Origin: Limivicinus sp963617275
GTDB lineage: Bacteria > Bacillota > Clostridia > Oscillospirales > Oscillospiraceae
Direction of reading: 5' to 3'
DNA: 42,748 nt
NCBI GenBank assembly: GCA_963617275.1
Contig: CAVENX010000023.1
Span: forward strand, 1 to 42,748
Shown: positions 14,783 through 22,257 of the stretch, one piece after another
Position numbering within the stretch: the first letter of the stretch is position 1
How the letters are laid out: each line of letters starts with the position of its first letter
Position numbers and translations under genes: made by a program
Notes under the pieces: model-generated
Told to the model about the DNA's origin: nothing
The model's input: the letters and a program-made list of their open reading frames with translations, nothing else
Database searches by the model: none

Positions 14783-15811
14783 ATGATTAAAGTTGGTATC
14801 AATGGTTTCGGCCGCATCGGCTCCCTCGCCTTCCGCGCTGCCATCAAGTCTGACGATATCGAGGTCGTCGCGATCAACGCTCCCGGCCATCCTGCTTCCC
14901 ACATTGCATACTGCGTAAAGTACGATACCGTTCACGGCCGTTTCGACGGTGAAGTCGTCGGCAACGATGAAGACAGCACCGTGACCGTCAACGGCAAGGT
15001 CGTTAAGGTTCTCTCCGACAAGACCTACCGTGACGCTACCCTCATTCCCTGGGGCGAGCTGGGTGTAGAGTATGTTCTCGAGTGCACCGGCGTTTACCTC
15101 ACCAAGGAAAAGGCACAGGCTCACATCGACGCAGGCGCAAAGGTCGTCGTCATGTCCGGCCCTGCAAAGGATGACACCCCCATGTTCGTATGCGGCGTCA
15201 ACCTCGACAAGTACACCAAGGATATGCAGTTTGTCTCCAACGCATCCTGCACCACCAACTGCCTTGCTCCTATCGCAAAGGTTCTTAACGACAACTTCGG
15301 CATTATCGAGGGCCTCATGACCACCGTTCATGCTTCCACCGCTACCCAGGCTATCGTTGACGGCTTCCCCAAGAAGAAGGATCTGCGCGGCGCAAGGTCT
15401 GTTTACAACAACATCATCCCCGCTTCCACCGGCGCTGCAAAGGCTGTCGGCAAGGTCATCCCCGAGCTCAACGGCAAGCTCACCGGTATGTCCATGCGCG
15501 TTCCCACTCCCGATGTCTCCGTCGTTGACCTGACCGCACGTCTTGACAAGCCCGCCACCATGGACGAGATCAAGGCCGCTATGAAGGCAGCTTCCGAAGG
15601 CGCCATGAAGGGCGTTCTTGAGTACGTTGACGACGAGGTCGTTTCCTCCGACTTCCGCACCGACGCACACACCTCCATCTTCGACGCACAGGCCGGTATC
15701 TCCCTCAATGAGCACTTTGTAAAGGTCGTTGCATGGTATGACAACGAATGGGGCTTCTCCAACAAGATGCTTGACCTCACCCGCCACATCGACTCCGTCC
15801 GCAAGGCGTAA
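14783..15811 (+). CDS. gap: Glyceraldehyde-3-phosphate dehydrogenase
   Basis: A 342-residue NAD-dependent glycolytic enzyme. It has the Rossmann start VGINGFGRIG, the catalytic motif NASCTTNCLAP (Cys156), the S-loop region with NNIIPASTGAAKA, and the C-terminal WYDNEWGFSNKM. The Gly-rich dinucleotide site is followed by INAPG rather than the common IND, a variant of the NAD-selecting loop. Codons are strongly biased toward a few C-ending ones compared with the neighbours, as expected for a highly expressed gene. The ATG at 14783 follows TTGGAGGA; the frame is open upstream to 14660 but lacks a ribosome site there. Confidence 0.97.
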   Translation: MIKVGINGFGRIGSLAFRAAIKSDDIEVVAINAPGHPASHIAYCVKYDTVHGRFDGEVVGNDEDSTVTVNGKVVKVLSDKTYRDATLIPWGELGVEYVLECTGVYLTKEKAQAHIDAGAKVVVMSGPAKDDTPMFVCGVNLDKYTKDMQFVSNASCTTNCLAPIAKVLNDNFGIIEGLMTTVHASTATQAIVDGFPKKKDLRGARSVYNNIIPASTGAAKAVGKVIPELNGKLTGMSMRVPTPDVSVVDLTARLDKPATMDEIKAAMKAASEGAMKGVLEYVDDEVVSSDFRTDAHTSIFDAQAGISLNEHFVKVVAWYDNEWGFSNKMLDLTRHIDSVRKA

Positions 15812-15842
15812 TAAATCCGCCTCAAGGCAGCTTGAAATAACG

Positions 15843-15880
15843 ATCTCCCCCTGCTCATCCGGGCAGGGGGAGATTCAGTT
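15843..15880 (+). terminator. Terminator hairpin of gap
   Basis: ATCTCCCCCTGC (15843-15854) pairs with GCAGGGGGAGAT (15863-15874), a perfect 12-bp stem, followed by TCAGTTTAT. Confidence 0.8.
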
Positions 15881-15881
15881 T

Positions 15882-15935
15882 ATCAAAGGAACTCATTGAG
15901 TTTCTTTGATAAAAAGGCTGCACTGCACTCTGCGC
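15882..15935 (+). repeat. Family A repeat, truncated copy behind gap
   Basis: Only the left end of the family is present: an imperfect dyad ATCAAAGGAACTCA/TGAGTTTCTTTGAT (15882-15910), then AAAAAGGCTGCACTGCACTCTG. The palindromes to its right are missing, and the - strand M56 gene ends 12 bases further on. Confidence 0.75.
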
Positions 15936-15946
15936 CGCGCAGGTAC

Positions 15947-18550
15947 TCACTCAGTCACATTGAATGCGCTGTAAACGTCCATAAGCTTTTTGTCCCACGA
16001 GAAGCCGGTGCAGTTTTGCAGGGTGAACTGCGGATCGGGGCAATTGCTCACCGCGCAGCCGAGGAAGGTGACGTCCTGCGAGTCGCTGAGCATCGCCGCG
16101 CCGAGCGTACAGTCGTGGATGAGCGTGTTCTGGACATGGAGGCCGCTTACGTTGTGCGTCTCTATGCCAAGTATGCCGCAGCCGTACAGATCGCAGCTTT
16201 CGATAATGATATCCTTGCTGCCGTCAAGGTACACCACGCCGCCGGCGCACTGTCCCTGCTCCTTTGTGTGGCCAAGCTTCGTCCCCTCAAGGGAGATGTC
16301 AGAGCAGTCGTAGAAGCTCAGGACGTTTGCATAGCGCGGCTCTGTGACGATCTCGCCGCCGACGATATGGAGATTTTTCATCTTGCCGATGCAAAGCTCA
16401 AAGCCGTCGTACACGTTCCGCCATGCCCAGCCCTCTCCGGCAAATTCCGGTCTGTCAAAGCGCTCGGACGCGCCGTCGCCTATACCGGCGGCGTCCATGA
16501 GATTTATCTGGGGCACGTCTATATATATCACGGTGTCGGAGGCAAGCGCGGCGATAAACTCATCCGCGGTGCTCACGTGCACCTCGCTCGCGCCCGCTCT
16601 GTCGATTTCGGCATACTCCGCCTCAACGGCGCCGACACCGGCGGAAGAGAGCTGATCGGCATACTTCTCAGAAAGCTCCTGTTCGCTCATGCCCTTACCG
16701 TCAAAGCTGAAAGCGGAAATGCCGTCGTCAAAATCGTACCATTTGTCCACGCTGTTGGCCGTGAAGACAAGGCCGTTGATATTGGCAAGCCCCGTGCCGA
16801 CGAATACCGAGGCAAAATGGTTGTCGTGCACATTCAGCGCGTCAAAGACGGCGTCCGTTGCTTCCCACACCTGAATGAGACCGCGGGCATTGCTGTTGTA
16901 TACCTCGCAGTTATTGACGTTCACGCCTTCCACGCCGCTGAAAGCGAAAATGGACGCGGCAAGATAGTACGATTCGTTCTTCCCGCAGTCGTAAACGCGG
17001 CAATTGCTGACGCTGATATTTTTGCTCTGTGAAAAGTCAACTCCGCCGGCGGAGCAGTGGTGTATGTCGGTATTTACGACGCTGACGGCTTCGCAGTCAT
17101 AGCCGTTCACGCCGATGGTGCCGCAGCCGTAGAGGGAGCAGGCGTTTATCGAAAAGTTTCTGCATCCGTTAAGGAAGACGACCCCGCCCTCGCAGGCCTC
17201 GGCAGCCTCGGTGTGGCCGACGGTAAGCCCGCTCAGCTCAACGCCGCTGCAGGAAGAGAAGCTCATGACGTTCGCCATTCTGGGGACGGTGACGATCTCC
17301 GCGCCCTCGCCGCTTATCCGGAGGTTTTCAACGCCGGTTATATCAAGCTCGTACTGACCCTCTATGCCGTAGTCGTTCCAGCGGTAGTATTTGCTTGCGG
17401 CGGAGTCGCCGTAGGTCTTGGCCTCGGTAAGATTGTAGGTTCCGGGCGCAAGGCGTATCTCCGCGCCGGGCGCTATCGCCGCAAGCAGCGCGTCTACATC
17501 GGAGACCTCCGCCGCCTTGGCGCTCTCCGTCCCGGCGGAGGGGCCCAGCGCCGCGCCGCAGCCGACAAGTATCAGCGCGGCCAGAACTGCGGCAATTATT
17601 GCGAATTTGCCTTTCTTTCTGTACTTCATTATCTGTATAAGCCTTTCTTTAAGATTTTCCTTTTCGCCCGTCATGCCCGTCGCCATCACATTGGGCAGCT
17701 TCGGCGCGTCCTGCGCCACGCTTATGAGCGTTTCGCCGTATTCCTGTTTTTCCGCACGCCCCATTTCGCGGATGACCGTCTCGTCACAGCTCAGCTCGCA
17801 CAGCGCGTCCAGCTCCCGCCGGAAAAGATATACGAGCGGGTTGAACCAGTGCGCCGCGAAGACGGCAAGCGTCAGCCACTTGCGCGCAATATCGCGGCGG
17901 CGGAAATGCGTAAGCTCATGGGCGAATATGTTTCTCAGCATCGCCTCGTCGTATTCCGTATCCGGCAGCACCAGCACGGGAGAGAAAACGCCGATCGTTA
18001 TGGGCGTATGGACATAGCCGCTCCTTGCAAGGCGCGGACGCCGCCGCCCGGGCGCTGCGGAATAAACGGCGCGCTCATACGCCGGAGCGCTCTTCAGCGA
18101 TGCGCGCAGGGAGCGTGAAAAACGGAAGTAGGACACGGCCGGGATAGCAAAAGCAACCGCGCCGCCGCACAGCCATACCGCCGTGAGAATGCCGGCGGTA
18201 TCCGCGCTTTTTGCAATGCTTTTCCTTTCGGCGTGCTCCTCCGCGGCGGGCGCGGTATCGTCCGGCGCGGTTGCGGCGTCATATACGGCCGGCACGGCGT
18301 ACTGCTGCGTGACCTCGGCATTGTGCACGACCATGCTTGTGCGCTCCGGCGCGGACGCCCTGACGGGCATAAGCCCATGCACCGGAAGGATAAAGCGCAG
18401 CAGCACAAGCAGCCATGCATAGTAAAAGAACCTGCTTGACAGCTTTCCCCCTGTGATCCTGCGCAATATCATCAGAAAAACGCCCAGCAGCGCGCCGCCG
18501 GCGGACAGTGAAAGAAGCATTTTTATAAACGTCATTTTTATCTGTTTCAT
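15947..18550 (-). CDS. BlaR1-like M56 metalloprotease fused to a duplicated extracytoplasmic beta-helix
   Basis: An 867-residue membrane protein. Residues 1-335 match BlaR1/MecR1-type peptidases: helices near 8-28, 40-60 and 120-143, the zinc site HELTH (211-215) with a downstream ELSCDE (about 252-257), and a last helix at 316-332. In BlaR1 the C-terminus is a penicillin-binding sensor. Here it is instead a right-handed beta-helix-like region in two related halves (about 348-570 and 655-867), sharing GHT...GGVV(F/Y)L, SLYGCG or DLYGCG, and IHHC or IHDC. The last helix with LVGC at Cys331 looks like a lipoprotein signal, as if a lipoprotein gene had fused on. The ATG at 18550 lies 13 bases after the repressor stop. 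The ligand is unknown. Confidence 0.85.
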   Translation of the reverse strand: MKQIKMTFIKMLLSLSAGGALLGVFLMILRRITGGKLSSRFFYYAWLLVLLRFILPVHGLMPVRASAPERTSMVVHNAEVTQQYAVPAVYDAATAPDDTAPAAEEHAERKSIAKSADTAGILTAVWLCGGAVAFAIPAVSYFRFSRSLRASLKSAPAYERAVYSAAPGRRRPRLARSGYVHTPITIGVFSPVLVLPDTEYDEAMLRNIFAHELTHFRRRDIARKWLTLAVFAAHWFNPLVYLFRRELDALCELSCDETVIREMGRAEKQEYGETLISVAQDAPKLPNVMATGMTGEKENLKERLIQIMKYRKKGKFAIIAAVLAALILVGCGAALGPSAGTESAKAAEVSDVDALLAAIAPGAEIRLAPGTYNLTEAKTYGDSAASKYYRWNDYGIEGQYELDITGVENLRISGEGAEIVTVPRMANVMSFSSCSGVELSGLTVGHTEAAEACEGGVVFLNGCRNFSINACSLYGCGTIGVNGYDCEAVSVVNTDIHHCSAGGVDFSQSKNISVSNCRVYDCGKNESYYLAASIFAFSGVEGVNVNNCEVYNSNARGLIQVWEATDAVFDALNVHDNHFASVFVGTGLANINGLVFTANSVDKWYDFDDGISAFSFDGKGMSEQELSEKYADQLSSAGVGAVEAEYAEIDRAGASEVHVSTADEFIAALASDTVIYIDVPQINLMDAAGIGDGASERFDRPEFAGEGWAWRNVYDGFELCIGKMKNLHIVGGEIVTEPRYANVLSFYDCSDISLEGTKLGHTKEQGQCAGGVVYLDGSKDIIIESCDLYGCGILGIETHNVSGLHVQNTLIHDCTLGAAMLSDSQDVTFLGCAVSNCPDPQFTLQNCTGFSWDKKLMDVYSAFNVTE

Positions 18551-18563
18551 CCGTTCCGCCGGA

Positions 18564-18938
18564 TTACTCCTCCACCCTGAACATTTTACGAAGCTCGTCG
18601 ATATCGTCCTTTGTAAGTTCCTCGGCATTCACCAGCGCCGCCGCAAGGTCGCGCGCCCTGCCGTGATAAAGGCGCTTGAGCAGCTTCGCCGTCGCCCAGC
18701 TGTTGTACTCCTCCTCGGAGACGAGGGGCGAATAGTAAAAAACGCCGCGCTTTTCCTGCAAAACGGCGCGCTTTGAGACAAGGCGCTGCAAAAGCGTCTT
18801 TATCGTCGTCGCTTCCCAGCCCACGGATTCCTGAAGGCTTTTTCTGATCTCGCTCAGCGGCAGCGCTTCGGCACTGTGCCAGAGCAGCTGCATTATCTCA
18901 AGCTCCGATTCGCTTATTTTTTCGTTTATCTCATTCAC
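18564..18938 (-). CDS. BlaI/MecI-family winged-helix repressor
   Basis: A 124-residue repressor. The N-terminal winged helix (ISESELEIMQLLW, then WEATTIKTLLQRLVSKRAV and a wing EKRGVFYYSPL) is followed by a dimerisation helix region. Family members bind TACA-N2-TGTA dyads and are cut by the partner M56 protease to start transcription. GTG at 18938 is taken as the start: AAAGGAG lies nine bases upstream, it gives the family's usual length, and the promoter ends before it. Two matching operators lie in that promoter. It forms a two-gene unit with the M56 fusion gene; no beta-lactamase gene is adjacent. Confidence 0.9.
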   Translation of the reverse strand: MNEINEKISESELEIMQLLWHSAEALPLSEIRKSLQESVGWEATTIKTLLQRLVSKRAVLQEKRGVFYYSPLVSEEEYNSWATAKLLKRLYHGRARDLAAALVNAEELTKDDIDELRKMFRVEE

Positions 18939-19030
18939 CGGCACCGACTCCTTTATACGTGGCGCACCGCGCAATGCGCCCTCCGTGTCCGGCGGCGCTT
19001 CCGGGATACGCATACCCGCGCCGCACAGAC

Positions 19031-19079
19031 TACACGTGTAATCTGCTGCGATGATAACACGCAAGACTACATTTGTCAA
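19031..19079 (-). promoter_or_regulatory. Promoter and two BlaI-type operators
   Basis: Read on the - strand, TTGACA (19074-19079) and TATCAT (19051-19056) have a 17-base spacer. A perfect dyad TACACGTGTA (19031-19040, flanks extending it to ATTACACGTGTAGT on the - strand) lies just after the predicted start point. A second site, TACATTTGTC (19068-19077), one mismatch from TACA-N2-TGTA, overlaps the -35 box. Both fit repression by the encoded BlaI-like protein. Confidence 0.8.
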
Positions 19080-19112
19080 CCACTATTTGGAAAAACAGAG
19101 GTTCGCGAACGC

Positions 19113-19187
19113 CTCCGTCGGCCAAGGGCGGAGCCATAAATTAAATCGCCGCGTCAGCAGCACAACAACTCCTGACTCCTCACTGAA
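19113..19187 (-). repeat. Family B repeat remnant downstream of the DUF2877 gene
   Basis: Read on the - strand it runs CAGTGAGGAGTCAGGAGTTGTTGTG, then GCTGACGCGGCG and GGCTCCGCCCTTGGCC. These blocks recur at 26010-26168 and 35556-35650. It follows the terminator of the - strand gene to its right, in that gene's orientation. The remaining bases between 18939 and 19315 hold the BlaI promoter and no convincing gene. Confidence 0.65.
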
Positions 19188-19221
19188 CAAAAAAAGTGCC
19201 CCCGGAGGATCCGGAGGCACT
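19188..19221 (-). terminator. Intrinsic terminator of the DUF2877 gene
   Basis: On the - strand AGTGCCTCCGGA, a TCC loop and TCCGGGGGCACT (19195-19221) are followed by seven T residues. Confidence 0.85.
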
Positions 19222-19315
19222 GCGCGGGGAAATGGAAGGAAAAGAGAGGAATATAGGATGAAAAAGTGTGTTGTCGGTGTGTTTTTATGGAAATGCTGCG
19301 CAGAGTGATATATAA

Positions 19316-20140
19316 TCAGAGGCGCGAGGCGTAGAGTATGCCGCTGAGTGTGTCCGCGCCGGAGCTATGGCCGATCGCCGCAAAGCTCCTGCTGCTGTGC
19401 TCAAGATCGACATTTTCCTGAAGCTCTATTACCGGCTGGCTGAACAGTCCCTCACAGGCGCATTTCAGAAACGCGGCGCTTATGTCGTTGGTCTGGCAGA
19501 GCTTCTGCATTATTTTTCTTTTCAGCGCCCCGGACAGCTTTTCCGCACGGCCGCCGTACAGGCGTCCCGCCGCAAGCACACCGCAGAGGAAGTCGTCGCC
19601 GGAGGGGGTAAGCCCCTCGCCAAGCCCGATAAGCCCGCAGAGAAGCTCCGCCGCTCTCTCGTCGTCCCCGCGGCGCAGGGCCTCATCGGAATCTCCGAGC
19701 AGCTGTGCCGCTTCGCGTGCGGCCATGCGCTCTCTCCACAGCGTTCCGCCGGGGAGCATCAGGTCGGCAAAGCCGCCCGTTGGCATGAGCGCCGTCAGGC
19801 ACTTTTCTATATATCCGCTGTCCGCCGCGCTGCCGCTGTCAAGCCGGGCGTTCCACACCCCGCAGCGCGTCATGTCCAGCATATGCCCGCCGATCTCCGC
19901 GCTGCCGTTGAGGACATTTATCTCCGTACCGCGCTGAAACCGCAGTGCGGCAAGCCGCTCCTCGCTGAGCTCCGACACAAGGCTCAGAGGCGAGGCAACC
20001 GTTCCGGCGGACTGTATCGACAGCAGCTGTGTGCCGCACATTATATTGACCGTTTTTTTGTAAACGGAATGGATGTAGCCCCCGTGAGAGGAATACAGCG
20101 TCTCTCTCGCAAAGGAGGAGCAGCCGGTTATCACTATCAT
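19316..20140 (-). CDS. DUF2877 protein, AllH/YlbF-like
   Basis: A 274-residue protein of the DUF2877 family, recognised by GLGEGLTPSGDDFLCGVLAA (about 195-215), an Asp-rich loop. The N-terminus ITGCSSFARETLYSSHGG and a central DMTRCGVWNARL are also typical of the family. In E. coli the homologue YlbF (AllH) is linked with FdrA and YlbE in oxamate carbamoyltransferase. Here fdrA and the YlbE-type gene start 350 bases away on the other strand, so a joint role is likely. The ATG at 20140 is preferred (GGGGGA eight bases upstream); an in-frame TTG at 20155 is the alternative. Confidence 0.82.
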   Translation of the reverse strand: MIVITGCSSFARETLYSSHGGYIHSVYKKTVNIMCGTQLLSIQSAGTVASPLSLVSELSEERLAALRFQRGTEINVLNGSAEIGGHMLDMTRCGVWNARLDSGSAADSGYIEKCLTALMPTGGFADLMLPGGTLWRERMAAREAAQLLGDSDEALRRGDDERAAELLCGLIGLGEGLTPSGDDFLCGVLAAGRLYGGRAEKLSGALKRKIMQKLCQTNDISAAFLKCACEGLFSQPVIELQENVDLEHSSRSFAAIGHSSGADTLSGILYASRL

Positions 20141-20491
20141 TTGCGTTTCCCCCAATTGTTTTCAGGCTTATTTTACCCCAAAGGGACGCATCTGAAAGGA
20201 TGCCGTGTGCCAAAAAATATAAGCGTCCTATACAACAAAGTAAACAAATCGCCCGCCCGCCGGAGCGCCGCGTCCGCTTGCGCAGGCACAGACGGTTTTT
20301 ACGCCTGAGGAGGCGGACGGCGTTCGCAGCGGGCTTAATTGTGCAGTTTGCCTAATGCGGTGTGCTTATTTCGTGCAGATAAACGATGTGTTTTTCCGCC
20401 TGTTTGTGGAAAAATATACAGTGCAAAACCAAGGCGGTCGGCTCTTATCCGGCGTAAGAGCAGGTCTGCCCTATCAGGAGGAGTGAACGAA
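20141..20491 (+). promoter_or_regulatory. Divergent intergenic region with a structured fdrA leader
   Basis: No gene is seen. Three potential hairpins precede fdrA. The first is a two-part structure near 20262-20330 in which CGTCCGC pairs with GCGGACG and encloses CAGGC/GCCTG. The second is TTTTTCC/GGAAAAA at 20391-20414. The third is GCTCTTA/TAAGAGC at 20441-20461. A Shine-Dalgarno AGGAGGAG lies at 20476-20483. I do not recognise a known riboswitch consensus; a regulatory leader for the heterocycle operon is an inference. Confidence 0.45.
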
Positions 20492-22045
20492 TTGGTTCTA
20501 TATAACGACATCAGAAAAAACACCTACTACGATTCCATAACGCTGATGCTGTTCTCCGGCGAACTGAGCGCCTGTGAGGGCGTGAAAAACGCATCCGTTA
20601 TGATGGGAACCGAGCATAATAAGTCCATAATGACAAAGGCCGGTCTTCTTTCCGGCGAGGCCGTCGCCGCGGCTGGCGCGAACGACATGCTCATCGGCAT
20701 ACTCACAGAAACGCAGGAGCAGTCCGACAAAGCCGTCGCGGCGCTTGAAGCGCTCATGAACAAATCCGCGGACGGCGCGGCTGCCGTCACGGAGGACGGC
20801 GGCGCGGGCATAAGGGTCAGATCGGCTGCGGAGGCAATGAGCAAACTGGGCAATGCCAACTTTGCGATAGTGTCCGTTCCGGGCAAGTACGCCGCGGAGG
20901 AAGCCATGAAGGCCATGCACAAGGGGCTTCATGTCCTGCTTTTCAGCGATAATGTCACTATCGAGGACGAAATAAGGCTCAAGGAATACGCCGTTGAGCA
21001 TGAGCTTCTCATGATGGGTCCCGACTGCGGCACGACATGGGTCAACGGCGTCGCGCTCGGCTTTGCCAACGAGGTAAGGCGCGGCGACATCGGCCTTGCG
21101 GCTGCGTCCGGCACGGGTCTTCAGGAGGTCTGCTGCATTATCGACCGTCTCGGCGGCGGAGTTTCGCAGGGACTCGGCACCGGCGGGCGCGACGTCAAGG
21201 AGCAGGTCGGCGGCAGAATGATGCTTATGGAACTGAAAGCGCTCGAGGCCGACCCGATGACCAAGGTCATCGGCATCGTTGGAAAGCCGCCCGCTTCCTC
21301 CGTTCTCAAGGAGATAATCAAGCTCTGCTCCACGTTCACAAAACCCGTCGTAGCATGCTTCCTCGGCGGGGACAGAAGCCTGCTCAAGGGGTCCTGCCTG
21401 CACTTTGCGGATACTCTTGAGGACGCCGCAACACAGCTGGTGCAGCTCAGCCGCGGCAGTGATTTTGCCGCCGCTTCCGCGCCGGATTATAAGGCGATCG
21501 CCGCGGCGGAGAGCGCGAAGTACGCGCCCTGCCAGAAATACGTCCGCGGTCTCTACTCCGGCGGAAGTCTCTGCTACGAGGGCATACTTCTTGCCGAAAA
21601 AGTCGTTGGGCACGTATACTCCAACATCTGCACCGGCGATTATCTGCTGAAAAACGTTGAGCAGTCCGAAGGCCACTGCTACATCGACATGGGCGAGGAC
21701 TACTTCACCGACGGTATGCCGCACCCCATGATAGACACGCGTCTGCGCGTACAGCGCCTCAAAAAAGAAGCGCAGGACGAGTCCGTTGCGGCGATAGTGC
21801 TTGACTGCGTTATCGGCTACGGTTCGAACGCCGACCCTGCCGGTGCGCTTGCCGCCGCCGTAAAGGAAGCGCGTGAGCTTGCAAACGGCAGACATATCAC
21901 CTTTATCGCGTCCATCTGCGGCACGGACGGCGATTTCCAGAACCGCGCCGAACAGCAGCGCAGGCTTGAGGACGCAGGCGTCATCGTGCTGGGCAGCAAC
22001 GCGCAGGCCGGTATGCTCGCCGCCGAGATAATGAAATCGCTCTGA
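20492..22045 (+). CDS. fdrA: FdrA-family acyl-CoA-synthetase-like protein (AllF)
   Basis: A 517-residue FdrA protein. Two CoA-binding-like modules are visible: FAIVSVPGKYAAEEAMKAM with LLMMGPDCGTTWVNGVALGF in the first half, then GTGLQEVCCIIDRLGGGVSQGLGTGGRD, resembling succinyl-CoA synthetase alpha folds. E. coli FdrA (AllF) is a component of oxamate carbamoyltransferase and is 555 residues long. No ATP-grasp domain is seen. The start is a TTG at 20492, eight bases after AGGAGGAG; the open frame reaches back to 20339 but without a ribosome site. It begins the fdrA-DUF1116-amidohydrolase operon. By analogy it would help phosphorolyse a carbamoyl compound to carbamoyl phosphate. Confidence 0.9.
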   Translation: MVLYNDIRKNTYYDSITLMLFSGELSACEGVKNASVMMGTEHNKSIMTKAGLLSGEAVAAAGANDMLIGILTETQEQSDKAVAALEALMNKSADGAAAVTEDGGAGIRVRSAAEAMSKLGNANFAIVSVPGKYAAEEAMKAMHKGLHVLLFSDNVTIEDEIRLKEYAVEHELLMMGPDCGTTWVNGVALGFANEVRRGDIGLAAASGTGLQEVCCIIDRLGGGVSQGLGTGGRDVKEQVGGRMMLMELKALEADPMTKVIGIVGKPPASSVLKEIIKLCSTFTKPVVACFLGGDRSLLKGSCLHFADTLEDAATQLVQLSRGSDFAAASAPDYKAIAAAESAKYAPCQKYVRGLYSGGSLCYEGILLAEKVVGHVYSNICTGDYLLKNVEQSEGHCYIDMGEDYFTDGMPHPMIDTRLRVQRLKKEAQDESVAAIVLDCVIGYGSNADPAGALAAAVKEARELANGRHITFIASICGTDGDFQNRAEQQRRLEDAGVIVLGSNAQAGMLAAEIMKSL

Positions 22046-22061
22046 AGGAGGAATTTGTCAG

Positions 22062-22235
22062 ATGAACGGAATCAACGCTCTTTTTTCGCAGGAGCTTGTC
22101 TGCGTCAACATCGGCGTGGAGATATTCTATGACGCCGTCCTGCAGCAGGACAAGCGCTGTGCCCAGGTCGAGTGGAAGCCGCCCGCAGGCGGAGACATTG
22201 AGCTTATAAAGATACTCAACTGGATCGAAGGCTGA
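22062..22235 (+). CDS. 57-residue protein between fdrA and the DUF1116 gene
   Basis: A short gene with AAGGAGG at 22045-22051 ahead of its ATG and a stop 22 bases before the next gene. It begins MNGINALFSQELVCVNIGVE and contains VEWKPPAGGDIELIKIL. From memory, a VNIG...V(D/E)W(K/R)PPAGG segment occurs in larger FdrA/DUF1116 partner proteins, so this is probably that module on its own polypeptide rather than noise. Its position inside the operon and the conserved-looking motif support a real gene. It would be missed by length-filtered gene calling. The function is presumably that of a small subunit of the carbamoyltransferase complex. Confidence 0.78.
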   Translation: MNGINALFSQELVCVNIGVEIFYDAVLQQDKRCAQVEWKPPAGGDIELIKILNWIEG

Positions 22236-22257
22236 ACAGGAAAGGACGGAAATTTTA

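Noticed and set aside
18939..19079. Longer BlaI start near 19079
   Set aside because: That start would lie in the -35 box of a good promoter and give an N-terminal extension unlike the family. The GTG at 18938 has AAAGGAG at the right distance.
19258..19308. 16-codon frame MKKCVVGVFLWKCCAE with a ribosome-like site
   Set aside because: Too short, no promoter evident, and placed at the end of a convergent region next to a terminator. A small peptide cannot be excluded but nothing supports it.
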